Shown here piece after piece: positions 1 to 13,890 of a stretch of DNA of 64,000 nucleotides (position 1 is its first letter; every line of letters begins with the position of its first letter). Source of the DNA: Gymnorhina tibicen. Its lineage: Eukaryota; Chordata; Aves; Passeriformes; Artamidae. The notes beneath the pieces were generated by a model. The model was given only the letters and a program-made list of their open reading frames with translations, did not search any database and was not told the DNA's origin. Both the position numbers and the translations under genes were made by a program. The stretch is from the NCBI GenBank assembly GCA_013399875.1, contig VXAZ01002529.1, forward strand, positions 186,001 to 250,000. Direction: 5' to 3'.

Positions 1-1427
1 TGCATTTTAACCAAAGAACTAGATTGACAGATCTAGTATTAACAGACCAAAGTTAATTCCTCTAATTTCTCCTGCATTCTTGCAGGCAGTTTCCTCTAAC
101 TGAGGAATTAAAGGTCACGCACCAGCTACCTTCTGTGCTACCCCAGCCATGTTTTACCAGCCATCAGCCCCAGGCTCCTCGGTGGGGGAACTGACCAGAT
201 GTAGCACAGTCAGTGTCTCTGAGAGCCAGCAGCTCTTTAGCACCTTCATACGTCCTTCAAAATGACACATTATGTTTTCCTCATTTCATGTGACAGTGCT
301 GGTAGAGTACACAAAAAAAAAGGGGCTATTGCCGGGAAATTCTGTGTTTCTTTATTCAGTTTCATGTCTGAATAGCTTTCCCAGTGAATTTCAAATGTCT
401 ACCACTGAGCTCCACTATCTGTCATAACTGGTGACCTCCCATAACTTCCGTGCCTCTTTGGGCTCTGCTATGGCAGATCTTTGGAGGAACTTTCTTGTCC
501 CAGTCCCTTGATCCCACCGTCCCCTGCATTTTAGCAAAGGCCAGTCACAGGGTCCCTTTGCCCTATTCTGCAATCTTCAGAAGCAGAGCCTGCCTCTTCC
601 TTTCACAGGTCTTTGGGCAAAGAGCAGCTTAAGAGACACCATTGTTTTGTCCGTTGTGAGGGCTAAGGACTTCACTCCACAAAAGGCAGGAGCAGCCAGG
701 CAACTGATCTAGTCCTATCACAGTGTTGGAGTATGTAGGAAGAGAAAAGTAATACCCTGATAGATGTTAGCAGGTGGGATTCTCCATCTGAATTGCCCTA
801 AGGGGCTTCAGCATCTTCTTCCATGCATCACTGTGTCCTGCTTACTGATGCAAGATAATCTCAGTAACCCACTAAACAGTTCATGTAGAGAAATACTTTG
901 TTCCTGTTCTGTCATCTAGCACCAAGTCTCTCCTTTAATGGATCTCATAAGAAGAAGTTAAGATCATTTCAGTGAGCAGGGATGAAATGTGCTACATCCT
1001 GGCGTTTGCCTTGAAGCCATGTTCTCCTGTATGCACAGAGTCTGGGTACCAGGGCATTACCTGCTTCATCCTTCCAGCCAGCCAGGGCTATGAACATGAG
1101 CCAAGGAGCAGAGAAACCTGAGCAGAAGTTCCCATCTCTGTGTCTGCTGGAACACAGGGGTTTTGCCAAAAGTGGGTTTGGGATGTCAACTGACCAAAGG
1201 ACTAGGCTGACCTCTCCTCTTTCTCCCCACCCAGTCCTTTTGAACAATACCAGTATAGGCAGGGAAGATTTATACCAGTGATTTTAATCAGTTATGAACT
1301 GTAGAGGAAAAGAGGATATAGGTAAACACAAGCTTTGGTTATAGTGAGAAGGTGGACGTGAAAAGGAAATAGCAAGAAAAGTCTAGGTTTAGAAATGCTA
1401 GGTCTCTCCAGTTCAGTGCCCTACCAA

Positions 1428-1455
1428 TTTTCTTCTTCTTTTTTTTTTTTTTCAG
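1428..1455 (+). repeat. Pyrimidine/T tract ending in CAG
   Basis: An almost uninterrupted pyrimidine run (TTCTTCTTC followed by more than ten T) ends in CAG at 1453-1455. This is the form of a strong vertebrate 3' splice site, but the frames after it meet stops quickly and no matching donor stands out, so I treat it as a low-complexity tract that may act as a decoy acceptor. Confidence 0.5.
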
Positions 1456-4400
1456 AAGACATTTATATAATAACAAGAAGGGAATAGAATTGGTCTCAGC
1501 TGTGTTCCATGTCTAGTCATATGCCTTGTCATGTCTAAATAAACTGGCAGCTGACATTTTAGGTGTTCTTAGCCATGGGGTTTCCAGAAAGCAAAACATT
1601 TTTTTTTTCCACTTTGTGTGTGTCTGTGTGCCAGTGTCCTTTTTGGAAAAACTGTGAAGGGACTACAGAAACAAATAAAGCTGAGCAAAACAAACTGAAC
1701 TTGAGAATAACAGACCCATGGCTAAGGACAGCCTGTTTCCAAGGGGGAATATGTGATCAGGGGCTCAATGGTTTATTTGCTGAGAAAATAACCTCCTCAA
1801 TGTCACTGTTACATCTAGGTTTCATGATAGATGCATTGCCTTTCACTGTCTCGGCCTTTTCTTTGTGACTTTGCTTGTGGTTTAGCTCAGATGAATTATT
1901 CTTTGGAATGGAGGCGCTGTGTTTCTTCTTTTGGGTGAGATTGTCACAGGGAGAGGCTTGTATGCCAAAGCAAAGGGCTAGAGCATTCTTTGCTTTTAAC
2001 TCATCTTCCTCTCTCTGGGACAAGATCCTGCTCTCTGATGAGAGTGATACCACTGGCACAGCTGCACCCCAGCCAGATGAGCAGGAGACTTCAGCTGGCA
2101 TCTCAGTCAAACACATTTTTGTGCCCACAGTCGGATGTTTTTCACCCATGGGGAAGCCAGAGAACAGCTGACCCACCAGCTCCTGTGCTCCATGCGTCTC
2201 AGCTAACCAGCCAGCTGCCCAGCCCTGCTTGCACCAGAGTTTCCAAGATGTCACAGCTTTTCTAGTAATTGCAGTGAGTTTCAGAGTCAAGCCTGCACCA
2301 GCTCAAGATGACCTCTGGTGTCCTTCTGCCTTTGAACTGAGTTAGAGCTGCTACTCATAATGCCCCAAACACTTAAATCAGTGCAACTTTGTGAAGTTTG
2401 GAAGTTACTCAAGCATAAGATAATCTTTTCTTTCAGAAGTTTTGTCAGGAATCTTAGACTGCATTACCTTGCACCAAAAAAAAAAGTATCAGTCTGTCTG
2501 TGGGATTTCTTTTGCTAAGTGAATCTACATGTGGGGCTTTATATCTTTGTCACTAACAAAATACTCTTATTCATCAAAAAAGGAAAATGTAAAAGCAAAG
2601 AGTATTTTAAATGTGATTAATGGACTAGTTATTTGATGTAATGCCAAAATCTAGATTTCTCAGAACAAAATTTGGTGGCAAAAATAAATCTTGAATTACT
2701 CCCTTTGTCCTTCCCTTGCTTATGATTACACTGTATTGGAAGCAAGTTGTAGCTAACTCCAAATCTGAATTTCTCTGTCCTTTAAAACTGTCATACTTTT
2801 TTGTTGCCAGTTGCTGAGTCTAGAAAAGTATTTGCTCTTGTCCTGTTAGAGCTGAGAGACATGGTCTGCTTGGTCAAAGAAAAAGGTTATTTCTAAATTT
2901 TGTTGCTGTTTTCTGATTCCCATCTCGCATGTTGGTATTTGAATAATGTTTGCTTTAAAGAAAACAATTTTTTTCTTCCTTTTTTCATGGATGAATTATA
3001 ATAAGAGTGACCTGATGAAAAGCAGTAGAATGGAACAGGGGAAAACAGGTCTGGCAGGTAGAGTGTATGGAAAATAAACCTGACCTCTTGCTTAATGGGG
3101 CCAAAGTTAATGGTTATAGACAGTCTTTGTTCATGGAACACATTCTCCTCCTCTGAAGAAAGCAAGCAATTGTTCTGCTAAATTAAAACTTAATGTGAAA
3201 TGAACAGCCTTTTTTACAGGAAGAGAGTTCCCCATCCTGGAGAGTCCCTTCCATCAGTTAGGAATCACTTCATGCAGAAATCTGACTCCTAGAGACCTTT
3301 TGTCCTGCGGGAGCTTGAAATAAGACTGTCTAGGACACTTGGTGTGGGAAGAGGTGCTCATGATACCTAGCATAAAGTGAGAATTTATTTTCTTTTTTTT
3401 TCTGAAGGAGGAGAGGAATGAATCCCACAGAAAAGGGGTCAGTGCCCACAGTACCCTCATTCCCTACTGCTTTGTCCATATTGTATGTCAAAATTCTGGT
3501 CACAGAGTGAAAATTCCTGGGCACAATGACAGGACCTGTCACTTCATCTCTCATCTGTGTTGGGACAATGTTAACAGAAAAAATGCTAACAGAAGCCGAT
3601 GAGCACTCCAGCTGATAAGGAGGACCTTTGATCTTTCTTTGGTGTTTTCTGGGAATGCTCACTTCTAAACCACACTCAAAGTGGGGGCAGCACTGGGGCA
3701 CCTCTTCCTGAAGCATATTAACACACTGACCTCAGTCTCTTTGTCCCAGAGTCAGGAGTATGATATGGCTAATGAGTGGGATCAGCAATAAAAATACTGG
3801 CCATGGGTTGGAATAAAGGACCAATGTCATATTGCCAGTTTCATATTCTATGATATTGATGCTGGCAGTGCACTGATGAGGACCGGCTGTCATTTCAAAG
3901 GCAAGAGACAACACTTCTGAGCTGTCTGCTTTGGGTTTCTACTTTCTACACCTCATTTTTCCAGGAATTTCTGCCTGAAGAAATCTTCTTGAGGGGCTAA
4001 GAGGTTTCATATGATAGAGCATTTATCACATATCTTAGTAAATTAATCCGAGAATATGTCAATCCTGGTATTAAAAACATGCATTTTATTTCCAGTGTAA
4101 ATCTGCCTAGCCTCAATATCTGACATTAAGTTTTAAGACTCACTCTGATCAAATCTCTCCATGGCATCTGATACCTCTCTCTGTAAAGTGCCTTACAAAC
4201 TGATCCATACACTTGCTAAAGTTCTCTTCCATAAACTGCATTAATTTTATTAGCTCTTCATAACTGTCTCTCACAGAGGTATTCTCAGTTCTCTTGCTGC
4301 TTTATCTGATTTTGTCTGTGGTCCTTTAGAAGCGGACACAGGTACTGAATACAGCTTTTGCAACTGGGTGGCCCTTTCTGCACAGGGAGAGCAGCTCTGC

Positions 4401-6599
4401 TTAGTTATGTTCTGCTCAGGTACTAAGGTCCTGCACAAAAATACAGAACTGCCTTGCACTGGCAGGTGGATCCTGTTGGCTCCAGCTAGGATGGGAGAAG
4501 GGTTTCTTTCTTTGAAAGGGATAAACAAGGGGCTGGGACAGAGGGGATTCATGCAGAGAAACCTTAGCCAAGTTTGGAGAAAGAACTTTGGCTGAAGTTT
4601 GCTTTATTATTGTTTCTGTCTGAATTGCAAATAAAGGCCAGGAAGGAGGCATGTTTGGACTATGTACAGCATGTGAGTACTCTCTTAGAGCCAGCGGGAA
4701 CTTTGCCTGCTCACCCACACACACAAATGAATGCACTCAAATCTCAGGCTCCTCTATCCCTTCAAGAGATGAGTTTGATGCACTTGAATGGTAAAAGAGA
4801 AAACTCCAGCTGCAAATAGAGAAATGCTGGTGACTAAATTACAGTCTTTAAATACAAAGGCACGATTTGGGGATAAATACAGGTTGTACTTAAAGCAGAA
4901 TTACATGAGACACCTGAAGATGTCAGACTGGAATGTACAAATAGCATATAATGTGTGTTCCTTTTGCAAAACTCGAAGAACTACAGGACAAGTACAATGC
5001 GTGAAACAGTGATGGCCAGACAATGCAGTTCCCACATGGTGGGGATTGCCTTCTTCTACTGATATATACAGCACTTACCCGTTGAGCTGAGTTGTCATAA
5101 TCTTGATATCATTGAACAGCTTCACTGTGTTAACTACAGGCAGATGGTCATAAATATGCAACAAGAGCAGGATTAAGGAGAAAAAAAATCACGTGTATTA
5201 TCTTAAAACAGAATGACTGCTACCCAAATGCACACATATATACACATGTGTATACACAAGCTTCTTAGTTTGCCAGTGCAACCAGGATCTGGACAGTCCT
5301 ATTCCTCAGTAATCCCTACATAAGAAGTCATATGATGCAATATCAAAAACAAAATCTTCAGTTGTGTTTCAAAATAAGCAAGGATAAGTGAACCCTGTGA
5401 AGGAAAGCTAATACAGTATGAAAGAGTCAGAAGAGTGGGGGATGTTTAATTTCCCAGGGCTTTGATGAGTGAATTTTCCAGTCACCACACCAGGTCAGAA
5501 ACCCATGTCCATTCCAAAGTTAATGGTATTGTTTTCTGATCTTTGAACCCTAACACCTGTCAATGTCACATTCCCAGAGGACAATACTGAGTCTGGCATT
5601 TCTTTTTAACAAAGAAAATATTTACAGGCTTATCACTCCCTGAACATCATCCATCCTGTTGGACTACTAGAAAAGTCATTTAAATACAACTAGAAGCTAC
5701 TTGGGAAATACTGTGAGTCTGGGTGTCATCAGACATGACTTTTCCTGTCACATTAGAGGTATCTGAAATAACTGATTACACTGGCTAGTTACTCTGGCTT
5801 TATGGGAGTAACTGAGAGAAGGATTTGGACCCAGTAATTGGAAATGTAATCCAGTTCTTATTCAAGTTTCCAGAATCCATCTTTCAAAAACAAGTTTCCA
5901 CAACACCTTGCACTCTCTATCATAACTCTCTGTTTGTACAGAATAAGGGCGAAATAGGAGCCTTTTATAAACAAGGAAGTGGTCTAGTTCACTCCCTTGT
6001 GCAGGAAAACCCAGAAAAGGACAACTCTGAAGTCAGTTGTTCCCTGGATTGTGCCAAATATCCACCCCCTTTGCAAATCAAAACAGAGCCTTTGGCTCCC
6101 CTCTCCTGCAGATCTGCATGTAGAGTGGGAGATCCCCCAGGAGCAGAGGGGAGCCCCGTGCTGATGTTCTGGCTCCCAGTCCCTCATGGCCTCCCCCAAC
6201 ACCTGTCAGGCCCAAGTCCCCCTCCTTAAGAGCCCCTGCTCCAGACGGGTGTCAAAAGACAGAGTCCTTTCCAGTGCCTGAGGAGCATGGTGCTGGATAA
6301 AACTGCGGGAAACCTGGACCAGAGCTTGTCCTTGTCAGGCTCTTACCCACAAATCCTGCCCTCAAGTTTCGACTCCATGCAGGATGAAGACTCTCACCCT
6401 CCTGCACAGGAACTAGGCTGTCCAAATGTCTTCAATGACCTACAGACACTCAGGTTAAAGGGCAGATTCTCATAGCTCCTACAGATCAACCCTTTCCCCA
6501 GGGCAGCAGCTAATGCCACCAGATCAATGTGCTCAAGGACAATGAAAGGTTTTCTCTGATTACACTGAGGTAACACTTTCTGGCCACATCTGAGTGAGA

Positions 6600-7330
6600 T
6601 TCAGGTTGCTTTCACTGAGCCCTGAATTAGATACTTAATCTTGCTACTTTGACTTAAATAAAAGTCACATCTTAGAGAGCCTGAAGCTGAGGGAGGAGTT
6701 TGGCTGCATAGCAGTTGAGCTAAGAGAGATTCACAATGACCATCCACTAGCTAATGAAACACTACCTCCGCTACATAATTTCTGATGCTTCTTCGTGTGC
6801 AGCCAGAATAAAAACTCAATTAATAAAGAGCAGCTGCAGTTTTCAATGCAGAGGTGCTATAGTGGGCTTGCAGTCAGGAGAGCAGGGCTAAGACACCAAT
6901 GCTGAGTAATAACCACAGCTCTGTTTTCTGGTGATGCTCCACCCTGGGTTAGGTTTTGCCTAGCTGATGCTGTACCGCAAGGTCAGCTTGCAATTAGAGA
7001 GCAGCTAGCCTGGAGGGAAAAGATAACTGCAGTGGTTCAATAACAAAGATTAGCATAGTTCAAATAATTTCTAGGAAATTATTAATCCTGCAAATGTTAC
7101 CTTTCTGCACTGGTAGTGATTTTCACTAATTCAATTGGTATTTAAATTAGTGGCTAAGCAGTTTGTGGCAAATAGCTGTGAAGTCATAGCTATTTCTGTA
7201 AGCAGCTCTCGGGGAGCACTGAAAGCACAGGATCGCATGACCCTGCTGTATTTCCTGATTGGATAAACTGCAGTCTGACGACTGGGGTTCTGTAGCACGT
7301 TATGTGACTCTTAGTCTGAAACCTCATTTC
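6600..7330. promoter_or_regulatory. Candidate conserved non-coding element
   Basis: The stretch is rich in homeodomain cores, for example CAATTAAT at 6818-6825 next to a CAGCTG E-box at 6831-6836, and TTCACTAATTCAATTGG near 7122. An AACAAAG SOX-type site (7042-7048) directly abuts ATTAGCAT, a one-base variant of the octamer (7049-7056). It has no open frame of note and no repeat signature. Dense TAAT, SOX and POU-like words are common in vertebrate developmental enhancers, but such words also occur by chance in AT-rich DNA. The call is inference and needs cross-species alignment. Confidence 0.3.
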
Positions 7331-8016
7331 TGCAAATTATCTGACATATCCTCAGAAGGTGGGCTGTAGGGCAGAAATTTTAACATTTTTTAAACATAAA
7401 ATAGTTAAAGGATGGATGTATACAAGTAACAGGCTGTTCCCTAGAAGAGGCAAGCACAGTATCCTTGTTTAATGTAGAGAGCAGCAGGCATACAGGCTTC
7501 TCCAGAGAACACCTTTCTTGCCAGCTTTTGTGGGACCACCCTGACGATGGGGGAGAGCTCACTTTCCAAGACTGTTCTGTCTTTGGCTTCTCAAAAAGGC
7601 CTGTCAGCAAGGTGGTTTATTGATACAAGTTGTGGTGTGGGAATCATGGTATGACCGCCTCTGTGCAGGGATTCCTATGAGGTTGACAGTATGAATCAGA
7701 TGATCAGTAGACAGTATGCTCATCAGGTATTGTAGCTTTAGTGTGAGAATAACTGTGGTATCAACATCCAGGTTGGCCTGCTGGGTATGGTCTCTCTTTC
7801 ATTTAGTCTCATTTCATATTCATTTTTCACAAACAATGACCCCGGCTGTAAGGCAAAGCAGAATTTCTGAAGATTTTTTAATCTACTGACTAAACTAGAT
7901 GCCTCTCTATGCATACAGTCATAAATGTGTGTCTCTTCTTCAGCAATCCTAATATGCAAGTTTAAAAATTTTAGAATGGATAGTAACTGATGGTATTTTT
8001 AACTATGATATTTCAA

Positions 8017-8056
8017 TTTTTATTTATTTACTTATTTATTTCTTTATTTATTTTCA
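8017..8056 (+). repeat. (TTTA)n microsatellite
   Basis: Imperfect tetranucleotide array of TTTA units with single C interruptions (tatttatttacttattta). No function is indicated. Confidence 0.85.
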
Positions 8057-10029
8057 TTTTGAGCTTGATTTGAAACTGAAGATTATTAAAATTTTTTTAA
8101 AACAGTAAATTGGGTTAACTATATTTTTTAGGTCATAGGTAGATATAAAAATGAAACTTTATTGGATTTTTCTCTTTGCCGCAATCCTGGTGATGTCATA
8201 CTAATATTTTTCTAGCCTTGCAACCAACTCCATGGCTCCAGTAACTGCCCTACCCTATAGTATGTATAGAATCTCAGTCTTCAGCATTTGCTGGAGGAGC
8301 TTGCCAAAACAGCATCCTTTCAGGGAATAATTGGAAATTGTTACAATTTAAGTTTCTTTTCTGTAAACTCACAGCCTAGCATCAAGCTCAGCAGTGTTGC
8401 AGCTGCCATGATGCTTAACAGAGAAACCAGCAAAAGATGAAAATTTGCAGTAATGATATTCTGATACAAAAATCTGTTGGACAAAGTTGATGAACCCTGT
8501 TTTGGAAGGAGGATGACAGAACAGGACAAGAATGAGGGGAGAGATTCTTTGGGAAATCTTAATTTTGTTTTCCGACAAGCAGTCCAGCATAATGTGAACC
8601 ATTCAAATTTGATGCATGTGTGACTGATTTAAAGATTAAAACCTAACCATGTGAATTTGGAGACCTAAATGACTCTTTACAATGAGAACAAAAATAGCCA
8701 CTGTCTAACAGTAGGTGCCCTCACCTGAGCTGGCATGATTTCAGACAGAAACATCCAAGAGCAAAAGTGAGAGTTGTAGAGAAGGAAGAGTGTGGTATCT
8801 CTATTACTAGGAAATGTAATAGAAGAAGGAGGTGTCTTTCTCTTTGTGTACATGCCAGACATTACACATGCATGATCTATTTACTTCCTATAGAGTAAAC
8901 AATAAAAGAATATGAAATTCTTCTCAACTTAGAGAGAAATGACTGAAGATCCCAGGGGACCAACAGCATTAGGAGAAATGCTGGAGTGCATGCTTCAGTT
9001 TGCATTTTAACTGAAAGGAACTCAGTTTTCTGTAGGTTGCTCTGTAGGTTGTCTGCCTAAACTAGGCAAGGATGGGGAACTGGGAAATTTCTTCTCAAAA
9101 ATATCCTATTAATCCAAACCTAAGATGTTACCCTAAGTGGGCATTCCTCCCCAATTGGTCCAGTCTGATTTCCGGAACTGGATGTCCAGCAGAATCCATT
9201 AAGTTAGGGAGAGGTGCTCAGCTATGAGCCGCCACCCTGTTGTGGTGCCAACACCCAGGGTTCTAGCTCTGACTCCAGACCCAAAGCCCAGGTACCAACA
9301 GCCAACATAACAATGGAAAACCATTACTAGCATGGAGAGCTCAGCTCTGCTGAGCTTAGAACAAGTTATGTCAGTGGGTTTAGGCTGAGGTCACTGAGAC
9401 TGACTGCAAGAGAAAGGTTATTTCTGGCAAACTGAATGACCCAGGGAAGATGTTCCAGAAACACAATTTTCAAAAGAGTTATTTACACACTTGTATTTTG
9501 CTTTTTACAATGTTTTCCTCAGACCCAGATGTGACGGGAGATGCACCATGCTCTGCAGAGGTTGGTGCCCCAGCACACCGTACCCCACCAGCCAGCAGTG
9601 TGCAAACATTGGCATCCCGGAAGCTGTTCCCTGGCACCACATCAAGCACCCCAGAACGAGCATCTGCCAAAGTAGCACAGAGAGCTTTTGGGACACTGTT
9701 TGGAGGAGATATCCTCTACTGCAGAAAGACCATGGACAGAATGACAGGACTACCACACAACCCTTGTTTTCTGGGATAGCCAAGGACACCAGTTGTTTTC
9801 TGTGGACACAGTCTGTGTGATAAACTCATTTGCAGCCCTGCCCAGGAGCAGCAAGAGCAGGGCTGCTGCAGGACAAGGGCTGAGTGAGGAGTTGAGTGTG
9901 ACCCCTGTGCCCTCCCTGATGCGTCCCACAACATCTAAATATACTGGGCAGAGCTTGTTGCTCGTCACAGGGTCCATCCACAGTCCTGGGTGTTGCAAAG
10001 AGACCAGGTCCAGAGTCTGATATTTAAAG

Positions 10030-10760
10030 TGAGGTTAATAACATTTGTCTCTCCCCTGAAATGCTGTAACCTTAATTAATGTTTCCTTAATGCTTTGTAA
10101 AAAGCTCTTAGGTGAAAGACTCTGTGCCAGCATACGATAATGGCATTCCCAAAGAGAGAGCCTAAAGTTTAGCTGAACTCATTCTAAGAGGTTGAAGATT
10201 CCTTTGCAACTTTTCCAAATACGTTAGCTAATTTTTCCTTCCATCAAAACAATATAACGTAAGAGGGATGGCATTTTTTTGCTGTTATAGACTAGCCAAG
10301 GTCACATTCCACTGCAAAGCGATTGTCTTTCAATGCATACCATTCCTTGGGATAGATAAATAATGAGTTAATGTTTACAGGGAATACTGTCAACAGAAAA
10401 TAGTCTAAAAAGATATAATGTTCATATTGATTTCACTTCTTTGGAAAAAAATACAGGGAAAACAGTAAATTTCATTTAGATTTCCAGGCATAGGAACATA
10501 TAAATCAGAAATTTTTATTCATATAGTTATGGTAACATCACTAGCATTTTCTTTCAATATCAAGTTGATTTTCCTTTAAAGGGAACTCACACACGAAAGT
10601 ATTACTCAACATTTTTAAAAGCAACAAAAGATATCCGTCTTCTTTAAAGTTTGTGGGAACGCATGATATTCTAAAATCAGTGCAAGACATCGTATTTTGT
10701 GTTGTGACTAATGTCACAACCTAAGGCTTTCATTAATAGCAGATGTTGCTTTCATCATTG
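10030..10760. promoter_or_regulatory. Candidate AT-rich conserved non-coding element
   Basis: The block has TTAATTAAT at 10072-10080 and further TAAT cores, with no transposon signature and no usable open frame. The even, non-repetitive AT-rich composition resembles vertebrate non-coding elements. This is a visual impression only; I cannot measure conservation. Confidence 0.2.
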
Positions 10761-13700
10761 AACTACAAAACAAGGATTGACAAAGGTTGCATGCTTCCCA
10801 TAGGAATACTTGTACACCCCAGGCAGCCTTTCCATCCTCATAATGAAACCTTACTTCAATGTTGATCATCTACATGCTGATCTGGTAAAAAGCCTACAGC
10901 TAGGTCACCACAGATGAATTTAGTCCATGGTCTGGTCCAAACATGGCCAGTTCCATACATACTGCCATACCTGCAGTTTGCAGAACTTGATCCTCTAAGT
11001 GCACTCAAAATAACATACTGTGCCTTCCAATTATTAAGGATTACAAGACAAGACGTAACAGGTCACTCAAACATCTGCACATTTATACTTATCCTTACAA
11101 TGACTTATTAACAGCTATTCATATTCCTGACTTCTTAAAACCATAGAGAAAGCTCCCTGCTTCAGAAGAAATGGGTATGGTTTTTCAGGCTGGTTGGTCA
11201 GATTATTCAAATGGCAGTCACAGTGTGACTCAGGGCTTGCACTTATACCCAGAAACTACTGTTTGGACTGTGTTGGGAATGCACATTGCAACCCTTGCAC
11301 TAATCATTCCTCCTGGTATGTGCGCTGCAGTTAGTCTCTCCATGGAACCCCTCCAGGAGGAAATATTTTCCGTTTCAGCCATGTTCCCTTTGCTGGGAGC
11401 AAATCAACTCCAGCAGCCCAAACTTTGAGTCATTTACCCTTTTGATTTGATCCAAGATCTCTAAGTCTGTGAATGGACAAGACGGAGAATTTCACATACA
11501 TATATCACCTTATCTTCCTGAAGCCTGAGAGTTACAAGAAGCAGCCCACTATGATGAGCTTGTCTGTTGAAGGCAAAGTTGCAATAGAAATTAAAGAAAT
11601 CTAAAGTGAAATCTAGAAATAAATAAAAAAAGAAATTCTTTTCCCCGTATGTCTGTGACTTCTTTCCTTTGTTGCCTTTATTTCTTCCCACTAATCTTCT
11701 CAAGAAGAAGTTGCTATTTTTTCCCTCATTGGCTTCGTTTTTGCAGGTCAGTGGCACTTTGTGTTAGTGAAGTCCTGGAGTGACACCTGCACGGTGTGAA
11801 ACTGGTCCCTCTCTGATGCCGAGAGCCGGGTCACTGCTGCATTGCACCTAAAAGCCCTTCACGCATGATGACTAAACCACTATTTTCTCCTCTCTTACAA
11901 ATACTTCCTTTTTGCCCTTGGGTTTAATCTTTTCCTTCTTGCCAGCTGTCTCATTTTCTCTCTATTTTTTAGAAACTGGCTATATAAACGCCTCTCCACA
12001 CACTTGGGAAGACTGTCATAATTTGCTTATTTTCATTTAAAATCGTTTGCACATTTGATGCAATCCAGTTTGGCTGACAACACATTAGGCTGCATTGAAA
12101 TGAACGATGCCGAGGGTAGGAATGTGCTTCCACATGGGGACAGAGGGACTGGCTATGCCTGTGTTTGAGATGTCCCCCTCCTCCTGAGGAAGGTGCTGCA
12201 AAAAGCACAAAAAAAAACAACCAAAGGAAACATCCACTACCTTTTCATCTCAGACTGCCTCGGGCACAGGAGCAAAAATGGGTTAATGGCAGAAAGGCTT
12301 TTAGACTAATCCAAGGCAAAAATGATCGCCCTTTCAAATGCGATTACTAGGAAAGTGATTTGGAAGCCAGTGGGACAGAGGCGTGGAGTAAGCTGTCTCT
12401 CTGATACATATCAACAGAGACCTTCACACTGACTGATTATAATGAATACAAAGTTGACATTAGCAGAGACAAAAAGTTACATGAGCACCACGTTGCCTTC
12501 AACAGTTCCCTTTGTCCTTGAAAATTTTCTCAGGAGCAAAAGGCATTAGTTCGGCTCATCCGGAGGGCTGCACACGTGGATGTTTCTCTGGAAGTCAGAA
12601 GCATTTCACTCCCCAGAAAGAACATGAAACATCTCTGAGTCATGTACAACCATTTTTACAGCTCTATGGAAATGCAGAGGGGACTTTACATAAGGCTTGT
12701 GCAGCAATGCTGGGCCAGGTTCAGCCCTGGCACAGGCAGAGCTGGCTCTGCCAAGCCCAGTGGAGAGGCTGCAGACAGAAGTCACCTCACAGTGCTAAGG
12801 GTGGTTAGAGCATTTAATTTATTTAGGACTTCCATTTCTTTATGTAGTCCCTTGGAGACAAGGCACCCAGCGCAAGATATTTTTGCAAAAGTAGCCCATC
12901 CTGGGGAGGGCAGGAGAACTGTGCCACACACCATTCTCCTCCTGATGCCCAGCCTGTCCCACCCTGCACACCTCCACTCCACTTTGCTGCAGTGAGGGGA
13001 GCAGGGTCAGCCTTTCTGCCACAAAGCTGCGTGCTGTGGGCCAGTGCCTATCAGATGTCAGCCAGCCATGATATTTAGATGTAAAGCATTGTGCCGGAGA
13101 AGCAGAGCCCTTTATAAACACTTTCAAAAGCTCATGCTTGCTGTGAGATATGGCACCAGCAACAGCAATATATAACATCAACTGTGCAGGTTTCTCCAGC
13201 TACTAATGCAATTTGTTAGAGAAACTTATATAAAAAGAAACTGGTCTTTTCAAGTGCAAGAAATATGTTTAAATGCTTGTAAATAGCCTTTGGTTTTGTC
13301 TTTGTACTAGTCGGTACCCACAGTCCATGTTTCACATTTTTTCAGCCTTTATCCCCAGCACATATTAACTCGAAGTCTTTGGGAATTTTATTCAAATAGA
13401 AAGGAAGTTTAAAAAAGAGAGTAAGTTGGCTCATAGGACCCTGGTGTTTTCTGGTACAGCAAGCCTGTGAAGCTGGGCAACAACAGCCAAGCAGTTGGGA
13501 TGGCTAAGTGAATTAGTAAAATCAATCAGAGTAGATTATGGGATATATTACTCTGATAAGAATTGAGATTTCACAATGCAAAAATGATTAATTCTTCCAA
13601 AGTAAGAAAAACAAGAATATTCACTGAGTTACATATGGAAGCTGATGATTGCTTTGAGAACACATTGGTTTTGGCTTGTTTTGCAAGATACTAGGTGCCT

Positions 13701-13859
13701 CAAGCTCCTCTGATTCTCTGCTGAATAGGCCTGTCTCTCTGTGCAAAACACATGACTGCAAAGACGGCTTGATCAGAGCACAAACACTGTCAGACAATTT
13801 GTTTCCAGGTGAGCTTGCAATTATCTTCTGGAGTTAGCATCCATCTTTCTCGCTTGTCT

Positions 13860-13890
13860 GAAAAAAAAAAAGAGAAAAAAAATCAAAAAG
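13860..13890 (+). repeat. A-rich tract
   Basis: A run of about a dozen A followed by AGAG and eight more A. It is simple low-complexity sequence. No retroposed gene or SINE body is visible upstream of it. Confidence 0.8.

Larger units (their letters stand above)
1..8016. other. Unique non-coding stretch, no gene seen
   Basis: No exon, RNA gene or recognisable transposon could be supported here. Open frames reach 177 codons (minus strand, 1757-2290), but the same DNA is also open in two plus frames, shows no family motif and lacks a convincing splice context. A long pyrimidine tract followed by CAG (1428-1455) resembles a 3' splice site, but no plausible exon follows it. The part from about 6600 to 7330 looks different from its surroundings and is listed separately. 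The rest is AT-rich sequence with short A or T runs. Confidence 0.6.

Noticed and set aside
1757..2290. Minus-strand open frame of 177 codons
   Set aside because: The longest frame outside repeats, but two plus frames over the same DNA are open too, no domain is recognised, and a frame of this length is about what chance yields in six frames over 64 kb.
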